Shown here piece after piece: positions 1 through 5,306 of a stretch of DNA of 5,306 bases. The number at the start of each line of letters is the position of its first letter. Positions within the stretch are counted from its first letter, which is position 1. The DNA lies in contig USNI01000082.1 in NCBI GenBank assembly GCA_900555975.1, positions 1 to 5,306 of the forward strand, written 5' to 3'. The translations under genes were made by a program, and so were the position numbers. The notes under the pieces were generated by a model. It was not told the origin of the DNA, made no database searches, and saw only the letters and a program-made list of their open reading frames with translations. Source of the stretch: an uncultured Desulfovibrio sp. Its GTDB lineage: Bacteria; Desulfobacterota; Desulfovibrionia; Desulfovibrionales; Desulfovibrionaceae.

Positions 1-41
1 CGGCATCTGCGGTCCGGGTGCGGCATGGAGGCAGAAAGAGC

Positions 42-75
42 AAAAGGCCGCCGGAACATGTTCCGGCGGCCTTTT
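42..75 (-). terminator. Intrinsic terminator downstream of putP
   Basis: This is a perfect 34-bp palindrome starting 23 bases past the putP stop. Its arms at 42-58 and 59-75 give a GC-rich stem (GGCCGCCGGAA paired with TTCCGGCGGCC) around a CATG centre. The stem is flanked by AAAA on one side and TTTT on the other, so each strand ends its hairpin with a short T run. It therefore should work for putP on the minus strand and could also stop a convergent transcript arriving from the left. The T run is only four bases long, so termination strength is uncertain. Confidence 0.82.
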
Positions 76-98
76 CGTATGATGGTGATGCGCTGGCG

Positions 99-1631
99 TT
101 ACTTCGCGTTGTTCACGGCGTCGAAGTCTTCCAGCATTTCTTCGTCGGGCTTTCTGGTCATGAGACTCACGATGACGATGGCGGCACAGGCCACGAGAAA
201 GGCGGGCAGAAGCTCATAGATGCTCCAGAGGCCGCCCATGGGCTTGACCAGATACTTCCATACGAAGACCATGATGCCGCCGGCCGCCATGCCGGCAAGA
301 GCGCCCCAGCGGTTGCAGCGACGCCAGAACAGGGCAAAGAGCATGACGGGTCCGAAGGAAGCGCCGAAGCCGGCCCATGCGAAGGAAACGATCTGGAAGA
401 TGGAGCTTTCAGGATCACAGGCAATGATGGTGCCCACGATGGAAATGAGCAGCACGGTACCGCGGGCGGCCAGCATGGTGGAGCGGTCGGTCATCTTGAT
501 GTGGAACACGCCCTTGAACAGGTTTTCCGACACGCTGGAGGCGGCCGCCAGAAGCTGTCCCGAGGCCGTGGACATGGTGCTGGCCAGAATGCCGGCAAGC
601 ACGAGACCGGCCATGAAGGCGGGAATGATGCCGAAGGAGCTGAGCAGACCGCTGATCTTGATGATGATGGTTTCGGCGTCGGAACCGGTGGCATAGGGAG
701 CAAGAACGCCGGCCTGTATCATGGCGTAGCCGATGATGCCGATGAAGATGGCGCAGCTCATGGCGATGACCACCCAGGTGGAGCCTATGCGGCGGGAAAT
801 GGCGATTTCGTTTTCATCGCGGATGGCCATGAAGCGGAGCAGAATGTGGGGCATGCCGAAGTAGCCGAGACCCCAGGCCAGCGTGGAGAATATGGTGAGC
901 GTGCCGTACTCGGACACTTCCCTGCTGACGACGTTGGTGGCATGGGTGAGGCTGATGTAACCGTCGAAGTCGGCGGCGGCTTTGACGGCTTCCCAGCCGC
1001 CGGCCATGTGTATGCCGAAGACCACGATGATGAACAGGGCCAGCGTCATGATGATGGACTGAACAAGGTCCGTCATGGAGGCTGCCAGAAATCCGCCGAG
1101 AATGGTGTAGCCGGCGATGACCACGGTTCCGATGAGCATGCCTGTCACGTAGTCGAGTCCGCAGAGTGTGGAGAAGAGCTTGCCGCAGGAGGCGAAACCG
1201 GCGGCGGTGTAGGGGATGAAGAAGATGACGATGATGAGCGCCGAGATGCCGACGAGCAGACTGCTTGTGTCGTGGAAGCGACGGGCAAAGAAGTCGGGGA
1301 TGGTGATGGCGTGGATCTTCTCGCTGTACACGCGAAGACGCTTTGCGACGATGAGCCAGTTGAGATAGGTGCCGAGGGCAAGACCGATGGCAGTCCATCC
1401 GGGTTCGGCTATGCCTGTGAACAGCGCCAGTCCCGGCAGCCCCATGAGAAGCCACGAAGACATATCGGAGGCTTCCGCACTCATGGCGGTGACGATGGGT
1501 CCCATTTTCCGGCCGCCCAGATAGTATTCATGGGCATTGTTGTTGCGTTTGGCGCAGAGCAGGCCGATGTAGAGCATGAGAAGCAGATAGATGCCGATAG
1601 CTATATATACAAAGATCTGATAGTCGTTCAC
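99..1631 (-). CDS. putP: Sodium/proline symporter PutP (SSF family)
   Basis: Inner-membrane transporter of the sodium:solute symporter family, predicted to take up L-proline driven by a sodium gradient. The 510-residue product is close to the usual PutP length of about 500 and is hydrophobic throughout, fitting about 13 membrane helices of the LeuT fold. Visible PutP hallmarks are YYLGGRKMG at 37-44, with R41 matching E. coli R40; SAEASDMSSWLLMGLPG at 51-67, with D56 matching the sodium-site Asp55; WGLGYFGMPHILLRFMAI at 253-270; and MSTASGQLL at 353-361, whose Ser-Thr pair matches the sodium ligands Ser340/Thr341. The start chosen is a GTG at 1629-1631, because VNDYQIFVYIAIG is a typical PutP N-terminus opening helix 1. 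The frame stays open upstream to an ATG at 1874, but those 81 residues are polar and unlike the family. No strong Shine-Dalgarno sequence precedes the GTG. No putA is visible, so proline is inferred from family similarity only. Confidence 0.94.
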   Translation of the reverse strand: MNDYQIFVYIAIGIYLLLMLYIGLLCAKRNNNAHEYYLGGRKMGPIVTAMSAEASDMSSWLLMGLPGLALFTGIAEPGWTAIGLALGTYLNWLIVAKRLRVYSEKIHAITIPDFFARRFHDTSSLLVGISALIIVIFFIPYTAAGFASCGKLFSTLCGLDYVTGMLIGTVVIAGYTILGGFLAASMTDLVQSIIMTLALFIIVVFGIHMAGGWEAVKAAADFDGYISLTHATNVVSREVSEYGTLTIFSTLAWGLGYFGMPHILLRFMAIRDENEIAISRRIGSTWVVIAMSCAIFIGIIGYAMIQAGVLAPYATGSDAETIIIKISGLLSSFGIIPAFMAGLVLAGILASTMSTASGQLLAAASSVSENLFKGVFHIKMTDRSTMLAARGTVLLISIVGTIIACDPESSIFQIVSFAWAGFGASFGPVMLFALFWRRCNRWGALAGMAAGGIMVFVWKYLVKPMGGLWSIYELLPAFLVACAAIVIVSLMTRKPDEEMLEDFDAVNNAK

Positions 1632-1678
1632 GGTGAAATCTCGAAGAAAAAGGAAGTGTCGGCAGAATGCCGGAGAGG

Positions 1679-1694
1679 CCCGGCCGGAGCCGGG
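1679..1694 (-). other. Short GC hairpin in putP leader
   Basis: Six-base GC arms (CCCGGC at 1679-1684 and GCCGGG at 1689-1694) surround a four-base loop, about 50 bases upstream of the putP GTG. No T run follows on the minus strand, so it is not a terminator. It could shape the long putP leader, but it is short enough to arise by chance in DNA of this composition. Confidence 0.25.
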
Positions 1695-1836
1695 ATACGG
1701 AGACGAGACTAGAGAGACGCAAGAGTCCATGGCGGGATCAGACCGCCGCCGGCTGACTTCTTTGCGTGACAGGTTCTCATGGGATGTCTCGATGGGAAAA
1801 GGTTGGAGAAAGACCGTTTTATGGGAGCATAGTCCG

Positions 1837-1862
1837 TTTTTTAAAAAAATAAAATCAAAAAA
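1837..1862 (-). promoter_or_regulatory. AT-rich block, probable putP promoter region
   Basis: The 291-bp gap between the folE2 stop and the putP start contains one long A/T block in otherwise GC-rich DNA. On the minus strand it reads as T-rich runs, then a six-A run, followed by a TATGCT that could be a -10 element. The -35 match at proper spacing is poor, so I cannot place a sigma-70 promoter exactly. The block may be an UP element, or its T runs may help end the folE2 transcript, although I found no convincing hairpin before it. The resulting putP leader would be roughly 200 bases. Confidence 0.3.
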
Positions 1863-1922
1863 TGTCCCTTTCACATGTTTGCTGCGGAGAAAAGCGGCGA
1901 TTCTGCATCCGTGTCCGGCCCG

Positions 1923-2756
1923 TCACGTTCTGACGGGAGAACGTTCGATGCTCGCAAAGGCGTTATGTCCATGGATGGACTCTTCGCTTTCCACCTCCAC
2001 GCGGAACCATGTCACGTGGGTATGGCTTTCCAGACGCGTGGCCACGTTGCGCACCACGTCTTCGACGAAGAGGGCGTTGTCGTAGGCCTGCTCGGTGACG
2101 AATTTTTCATCGGGTCTTTTCAGCAGCGTATAGATGGGGGCGGAACCCGATTCTTCGGCGATGTCTATGAAGCCTTCCAGCCATTCGAAGCGGCTCATGC
2201 GCAGTCCCATGCGGACCACGGCGCGTTGACCATGCGCGCCGGCGCGGCTGATGGCCTTGGAGCAGGGGCATACCGTGGTGACGGGAACTTCCAGCTCCAG
2301 AAGGAAGCGCGGGCCTTCACGGCCCTGTTCAAGCTCGCCCGTGAGCCGGCAGAGATAGCGTACCGGAGCGGCCTGTCCCGAGACGGGAGCCTTGCGGGTA
2401 CGGAAATAGGGAAAGGTGAACTTCGCATAGGCCCGATGGGCGTTGAGACGGGTCAGCACGTCGGAGAGCAGTCGTTTCATGGAGTTGTAGTCCAGCTCTT
2501 CCGCGCTGGCTTCGCGCCAGTTTTCCAGCGCTTCCACGAAGCGGCTCATGTGGGTGCCCTTGTAGGCTGCGGGAAGGTCGACGCCCATGTCGACGCTTGC
2601 CACGGTATGCTGACGGCCCAGATCCCGGTCTTTGACCACCAGCGGAAGTTCGATGTGCTTGACCCCGACGCGGTCGATGTCGAGGGCCACGCTGGAGGGG
2701 CTGCTCTGCACGTCCATGAGGGAGTGCGGCGTGCCGGCGTTTGAAATCGTGCTCAT
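1923..2756 (-). CDS. folE2: GTP cyclohydrolase FolE2 (type IB)
   Basis: Cytosolic enzyme that converts GTP to 7,8-dihydroneopterin triphosphate and formate, the first step of folate and queuosine synthesis. The 277-residue product is near the usual FolE2 length of about 260-300. Family motifs are present: KGTHMSRF at 66-73, CPCSKAIS at 163-170 and GAHGQR at 173-178. Aligning the spacing with the Neisseria enzyme (C147, H159, E201, E216) places the metal and catalytic residues at C163, H175, E217 and E232, all present. FolE2 is unrelated in sequence to zinc-dependent FolE and can use several divalent metals. The start is ATG at 2754-2756, with AAGGAA five bases upstream, inside the end of nikR. 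Its ATG overlaps the nikR TGA as ATGA, so translation is very probably coupled and transcription shared. The usual motif as I recall it is GAHNQR; here Asn is Gly. FolE2 in other bacteria is often induced by zinc shortage through Zur; here the coupled regulator is NikR-like. Confidence 0.95.
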   Translation of the reverse strand: MSTISNAGTPHSLMDVQSSPSSVALDIDRVGVKHIELPLVVKDRDLGRQHTVASVDMGVDLPAAYKGTHMSRFVEALENWREASAEELDYNSMKRLLSDVLTRLNAHRAYAKFTFPYFRTRKAPVSGQAAPVRYLCRLTGELEQGREGPRFLLELEVPVTTVCPCSKAISRAGAHGQRAVVRMGLRMSRFEWLEGFIDIAEESGSAPIYTLLKRPDEKFVTEQAYDNALFVEDVVRNVATRLESHTHVTWFRVEVESEESIHGHNAFASIERSPVRT

Positions 2757-3211
2757 TTGTGTTCCTTATGGGGATGCTCGTGGAAGGCATGGCTTTCCGG
2801 TACGGCTTCTATGGCCGTGAGGGCGCAGGAGCTTTGCAGAACGCCGCGAGAGGAGCGGAGTCTGTCGGCCAGTTCGTTCACGGCGGCGGCGGGACCGCGC
2901 AGCGCCATGGTTTCCAGGCAGTGATGTTCGTCCAGATGGACGTGCATGGTGGCGAGCACCATGCCGTGGGCTTTGTGCTGAAGGGAGGTGAGGCGCCCCG
3001 GAAGATCGTTGTCGTGATGATCGTAGACGAGTGTCAGTACGCCGGCCACCGGAGCGTCGGGATCGGAAACGATTTCTTCCGCCAGTTCCCGGCGTATGCA
3101 GTGACGCAGCGCTTCGGAACGGTTGGCAAAGCCCTTGCGTTCACTGTGACGGTCAAAGGCCGTGAGCAGATTTCGTTCCAGCGACACTCCAAAACGTACC
3201 AGTTCGCTCAT
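2753..3211 (-). CDS. nikR: Nickel-responsive transcriptional regulator NikR
   Basis: Ribbon-helix-helix DNA-binding protein with a C-terminal ACT-like nickel-sensing domain; the family forms tetramers that bind operators when loaded with nickel. The 152-residue product is slightly longer than E. coli NikR (133). The N-terminal part [17 protein letters not shown] is the ribbon strand and first helix, and [14 protein letters not shown] at 30-43 is the second helix. The four nickel ligands of E. coli (H76, H87, H89, C95) are matched by H79 (LQHKAH), H90 and H92 (TMHVHL) and C98 (HHCLE). The strand residues facing DNA would be R6, G8 and S10 instead of R3, T5 and T7 of E. coli, so the operator probably differs from the E. 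coli type. The last 12 residues carry five histidines, a tail absent from E. coli NikR. The start at 3209-3211 has AGGGAG five bases upstream. The stop overlaps the folE2 start. A palindrome at 3225-3241 may be its own operator. Regulator identity is firm, but nickel as the actual effector is inferred. Confidence 0.92.
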   Translation of the reverse strand: MSELVRFGVSLERNLLTAFDRHSERKGFANRSEALRHCIRRELAEEIVSDPDAPVAGVLTLVYDHHDNDLPGRLTSLQHKAHGMVLATMHVHLDEHHCLETMALRGPAAAVNELADRLRSSRGVLQSSCALTAIEAVPESHAFHEHPHKEHK

Positions 3212-3224
3212 GTTTTCTCCCTGT

Positions 3225-3241
3225 TGAAACAGCTTGTTTCA
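3225..3241 (-). promoter_or_regulatory. 17-bp palindrome, candidate operator of nikR-folE2
   Basis: Perfect seven-base arms, TGAAACA and TGTTTCA, are separated by three bases, lying 13 bases upstream of the nikR ATG and directly before its Shine-Dalgarno sequence. No T run follows, so it is not a terminator. Its place at the probable transcription start suits a repressor site. It does not match the E. coli NikR operator (GTATGA with a 16-base spacer and TCATAC). Autoregulation by NikR is therefore an inference from position. Confidence 0.45.
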
Positions 3242-3269
3242 GCGTACACCAGCGAGGCCCGCACCTCAA
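3241..3269 (-). promoter_or_regulatory. Weak candidate sigma-70 promoter for nikR-folE2
   Basis: On the minus strand TTGAGG (3264-3269) lies 17 bases before TACGCT (3241-3246). The spacing is ideal, but the matches to consensus are only 4/6 and 3/6. Its interest is that the -10 element abuts the palindrome at 3225-3241, which would then cover the transcription start. With only 100 bases after the MFS stop and no clear terminator between, read-through from the MFS gene is the alternative. Confidence 0.25.
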
Positions 3270-3311
3270 GCGTTTATGCCTGTCTCCGGTGCTGCGTGCG
3301 ATCATGTCCGC

Positions 3312-4484
3312 TCATGCCCTTTTTCCTGCTCTGGCGATTTCCCTGTCCATGAACTGGATGAGCAGCAGGGAGATGAGCGTCAGGCCCATGCCGCAGTAGA
3401 AGGGCAGCTGGTAGCCGAACGTCACCCACAGCCATCCGCCGAGCGGGGGAATGCTGACGGCGGCGATATGGTTGATGGTCTGGGCAAGACCCATGCTGGG
3501 AGCCACGTCGGAGGGATCGGCGATTTTCTGGAAGAAGGTGCGCACGGCGATGGCGAAATTGAAGGTCAGACTGTCGAGAACATACATGATGCCGGCAAGA
3601 TATGCGCTGTCCGTCCATGCGTAGCCGAGAAAGATGAAGAAGGCCGAGGTGTATTCGATGGTGAGCAGTCTGCGTTCGCCTATGCGGTTGATGATGCGGC
3701 CGATGAGGGGATTGAAGAACCAGTTGACCGCGTAGTTCACCATGTAGAGGACGGCCACGGTGCGCACGGAAAAACCGAACTTTTCCACGAGGAGAAACAG
3801 GGAGAATACGGTGAAGATCTGTCTGCGTCCGCCCATGAGAAGGGTGAGGGCGTAAAAGAGCCAGTAACGGGAGGAGAACACCATGCCTTTTTTCTGCGGC
3901 GCAACTTTCGGACTGGAGGGATCGAAGAACAGACAGACGGCACCGAGTCCCACGGCCACCGCGCCCATGGAGGCGAACATGGTCTCATAGGAGAGGTGTC
4001 CTGACCCGAAGAAGACCAGCAGCGACACGGCAAGACTGCCTCCGGCGGCAAGACCGCGCATGCGGCCCATGATGAGGGGCGTGCTCGACAGATCGTAGTA
4101 CTGGATCATGAGCGACTGATTGATGGTCTCGAAGAAATGATAGCCCGCAGACATGACGAACACCGCAAAGGCAATGCCCTGAAAGGATGTGAACATGCCG
4201 ATGACGGCCGTACCTGCGCCGCAGATGATGACGGAAAGCACACAGAGGCGGTGTTCACGGATGATCAGCATGAGCGGCACGACCAGAAAGCAGAGAAAGC
4301 CCGGCACTTCGCGCAGGGCGACCACGAGACCGTTGTCCGCGGCGGAAAAGCCGCCGACTTCGACGGCGTAGTTCGTATAGAGCAGGGAAGAGCCCTGGAG
4401 TCCTATCGTGCTGCCCAGAGTAAGCAGGAAAAGAAAAAGATACATGCGGGTGTTGCCCGATACGCTGGAAACGATGGCTTTCAT
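3312..4484 (-). CDS. MFS transporter, substrate unknown
   Basis: Inner-membrane transporter of the major facilitator superfamily. The 390-residue product fits 12 helices in two halves, with hydrophobic stretches at about 14-36, 54-74, 81-99, 102-124, 144-160, 168-187, 207-230, 240-263, 272-290, 295-315, 335-355 and 360-379, and a polar central loop at about 188-206 (PSSPKVAPQKKG). The stretch NPLIGRIINRIGERR at 259-272 is the second-half copy of the MFS cytoplasmic loop motif between helices 8 and 9; the first-half copy (LMLIIREHRL) is degenerate. The start is ATG at 4482-4484, with AAGGAG four bases upstream. The leader holds a large imperfect inverted repeat (4515-4556). The stop is 100 bases before nikR with no clear terminator, so it may be cotranscribed with nikR-folE2. 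A link to metal or folate metabolism is possible only by position; nothing in the protein shows the substrate or the direction of transport. Confidence 0.85.
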   Translation of the reverse strand: MKAIVSSVSGNTRMYLFLFLLTLGSTIGLQGSSLLYTNYAVEVGGFSAADNGLVVALREVPGFLCFLVVPLMLIIREHRLCVLSVIICGAGTAVIGMFTSFQGIAFAVFVMSAGYHFFETINQSLMIQYYDLSSTPLIMGRMRGLAAGGSLAVSLLVFFGSGHLSYETMFASMGAVAVGLGAVCLFFDPSSPKVAPQKKGMVFSSRYWLFYALTLLMGGRRQIFTVFSLFLLVEKFGFSVRTVAVLYMVNYAVNWFFNPLIGRIINRIGERRLLTIEYTSAFFIFLGYAWTDSAYLAGIMYVLDSLTFNFAIAVRTFFQKIADPSDVAPSMGLAQTINHIAAVSIPPLGGWLWVTFGYQLPFYCGMGLTLISLLLIQFMDREIARAGKRA

Positions 4485-4514
4485 GGGACTCCTTGGGGCG
4501 GGAAGGATGGAACG

Positions 4515-4556
4515 GCATCCGGCATCCTGTGATGTCGCCGTACGGATGCGGGATGC
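4515..4556 (-). repeat. Imperfect inverted repeat of four GGATGC-type units in MFS gene leader
   Basis: Arms of 13 bases (4515-4527, GCATCCGGCATCC, and 4544-4556, GGATGCGGGATGC) are complementary except at one central position, with 16 bases between. Each arm is itself two tandem copies of the same six- to seven-base unit, giving four copies in 42 bases, two in each orientation. It lies about 30-70 bases upstream of the MFS start, after the hppA terminator. It could be a multi-site operator for the MFS gene or an RNA hairpin in its leader. No T run follows the arms on the minus strand, which argues against a simple terminator. Confidence 0.6.
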
Positions 4557-4584
4557 AAAGGTTCCGGAAAAGGCTGAGGGAAAG

Positions 4585-4613
4585 AGAAAGCCGCGGACGG
4601 GCCGCGGCTTTCT
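4585..4613 (-). terminator. Intrinsic terminator downstream of hppA
   Basis: Twelve-base arms (4585-4596 AGAAAGCCGCGG and 4602-4613 CCGCGGCTTTCT) enclose a five-base loop, about 50 bases past the hppA stop. On the minus strand the stem is followed by a pyrimidine-rich stretch (CTTTCTCTTTCCC) in place of an unbroken T run. The strong GC stem with A-rich 5' and T-rich 3' ends is the usual form of an intrinsic terminator, and it separates hppA from the MFS gene. Confidence 0.8.
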
Positions 4614-4629
4614 GAAAGACTGCTCGTCG

Positions 4630-4652
4630 GGGGACGGGACAAACCCGTCCCC
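4630..4652 (-). other. GC stem-loop immediately after hppA stop
   Basis: Nine-base arms (4630-4638 GGGGACGGG and 4644-4652 CCCGTCCCC) surround a five-base loop, starting nine bases beyond the hppA stop codon. There is no T run after it on the minus strand. It precedes the terminator at 4585-4613 and may protect the hppA mRNA 3' end or act with that terminator. The CCCGTCC in the loop region of the second hairpin (minus strand, 4595-4601) could also pair with the 5' arm of this one. Confidence 0.55.
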
Positions 4653-4661
4653 GCGTTATGA

Positions 4662-5306
4662 TCAGGCAAGAGCCTGAAGGAGAAGCAGGGCGACGATGTT
4701 GATGATCTTGATCATGGGGTTGACGGCGGGGCCGGCGGTGTCCTTGTAGGGATCGCCGACGGTGTCGCCGGTCACGGCAGCCTTGTGGGCTTCGGAACCC
4801 TTGCCGCCGAAGTTGCCTTCTTCGATGTACTTCTTGGCATTGTCCCAGGCGCCGCCGCCGGAGGTCATGGAGATGGCCACGAACAGACCGGTGACGATGG
4901 TGCCCATGAGCATGGCGCCGAGAGTGGCGAAGGCTGCAGCCTGACCGCCGCAGGCCTTGATGATGTAGTAGACGACCACGGGGGCGAGCACGGGCAGCAG
5001 GGAGGGAATGATCATTTCCTTGATGGCGGACTTGGTGAGCATGTCCACGCAGGCGCTGTAGTCAGGCTTGCCGGTGCCTTCCATGATGCCGGGGATGTTG
5101 TGGAACTGACGACGCACTTCCACGACCACGGCGGCGCCGGCGCGGCCCACGGCCTTCATGCCCATGGAGCCGAACAGGTAGGGAAGCAGACCGCCGATGA
5201 AGAGGCCGACCAGGACATAGGGATCCTGCAGGGCGAAGGCCACGTTGAGATCGGGGAAGTAGCGGCTCAGGTCTTCGGTGTAGGAAGCGAAGAGCACGAG
5301 GGCGGC
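4662..5306 (-). CDS. hppA: Membrane-bound ion-translocating pyrophosphatase, C-terminal part
   Basis: Integral membrane enzyme that hydrolyses pyrophosphate and pumps H+ and/or Na+ across the membrane. Only the last 214 residues lie in the window; the gene continues past the right edge, and the GTG at 5295-5297 is an internal valine codon. Visible landmarks are the helices of [17 protein letters not shown] (about 32-48), [19 protein letters not shown] (129-147), the [13 protein letters not shown] segment (150-161), and [20 protein letters not shown] followed by YKDTAGPA (167-194). The last is the highly conserved cytoplasmic loop whose Asp and Lys residues bind Mg-pyrophosphate. The protein ends in a final helix, LLLLQALA. 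This end is intact and typical in length. The residues that decide potassium dependence (the GNTTA/K region) lie just beyond the edge, so K+ requirement and pumped ion cannot be judged here. Such pumps are common in anaerobes that conserve energy from biosynthetic pyrophosphate. Confidence 0.95.
   Translation of the reverse strand, partial: AALVLFASYTEDLSRYFPDLNVAFALQDPYVLVGLFIGGLLPYLFGSMGMKAVGRAGAAVVVEVRRQFHNIPGIMEGTGKPDYSACVDMLTKSAIKEMIIPSLLPVLAPVVVYYIIKACGGQAAAFATLGAMLMGTIVTGLFVAISMTSGGGAWDNAKKYIEEGNFGGKGSEAHKAAVTGDTVGDPYKDTAGPAVNPMIKIINIVALLLLQALA

Noticed and set aside
1..41. Possible gene end or start left of the putP terminator
   Set aside because: Too short to show coding signal. No start with a Shine-Dalgarno or recognisable protein fragment is visible.
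18..1712. A 564-codon open frame on the plus strand opposite putP
   Set aside because: Its product is Gly, Glu, His and Asp-rich low-complexity sequence, typical of the antisense shadow of a GC-rich gene. PutP motifs fix the coding strand.
1632..1874. N-terminal extension of putP to the ATG at 1872-1874, or to the in-frame ATG at 1728-1730
   Set aside because: The added residues are polar, unlike PutP N-termini, and neither ATG has a Shine-Dalgarno. The family start matches the GTG at 1631.
1862..1877. CRP/HcpR-like site (ATGT...TCACAT) upstream of putP
   Set aside because: The half-sites are three bases too close for the TGTGA-N6-TCACA pattern, and the left half lacks GA.
1875..2744. A 289-codon open frame on the plus strand opposite folE2
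   Set aside because: Antisense shadow. FolE2 active-site motifs and the ATGA coupling fix the minus strand as coding.
3250..3268. Possible terminator between the MFS gene and nikR (GAGG...CCTC)
   Set aside because: Only four paired bases and no T run, too weak to call.
3234..4004. A 256-codon plus-strand open frame within the MFS gene and nikR leader
   Set aside because: Composition is that of an antisense shadow, and it runs through both the nikR control region and the MFS coding sequence.

Overview
The window carries five protein genes, all read from the minus strand. In the direction of transcription (right to left) they are the C-terminal part of a membrane-bound ion-pumping pyrophosphatase (hppA, cut by the right edge), an MFS transporter of unknown substrate, a nickel-responsive ribbon-helix-helix regulator (nikR), a type IB GTP cyclohydrolase (folE2) and a sodium/proline symporter (putP). 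The DNA is GC-rich with strongly GC-biased third codon positions. The gene mix and the 'LVRFGVSLE' type of NikR N-terminus fit an anaerobic deltaproteobacterium, most likely Desulfovibrionaceae (Desulfovibrio/Bilophila-like). This is inference from general family knowledge, not from a database match.

Layout. At 4662-5306, hppA ends and is followed by two stem-loops (4630-4652 and 4585-4613); the second looks like its intrinsic terminator. At 4485-4584 lies the leader of the MFS gene, with a striking imperfect inverted repeat made of four GGATGC-type units. The MFS gene occupies 3312-4484, and a 100-bp gap separates it from nikR. That gap holds a 17-bp palindrome just upstream of the nikR ribosome binding site, the best operator candidate in the window. 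nikR and folE2 overlap by an ATGA junction and are almost certainly one translationally coupled unit. A 291-bp gap (1632-1922), with an AT-rich block unusual for this DNA, leads into putP, which ends just before a perfect 34-bp palindromic terminator (42-75). Positions 1-41 hold nothing I can identify.

How the genes work together. The tightest link is nikR-folE2: a metal-sensing repressor coupled to the GTP cyclohydrolase that starts tetrahydrofolate and queuosine synthesis. FolE2 enzymes are the metal-promiscuous alternative to zinc-dependent FolE and in several bacteria are controlled by metal availability, usually through Zur. A nickel-type regulator coupled to folE2 suggests a different metal-to-folate control circuit. 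The MFS transporter sits just upstream with no obvious terminator between, so it may belong to the same transcript. hppA and putP look like independent housekeeping units for ion-gradient energy and amino-acid uptake.

I see no mobile elements, CRISPR arrays, tRNA or rRNA genes, and no clearly new multi-gene system. The most promising leads are the nikR-folE2 coupling, the NikR operator candidate and the repeat-bearing leader of the MFS gene.
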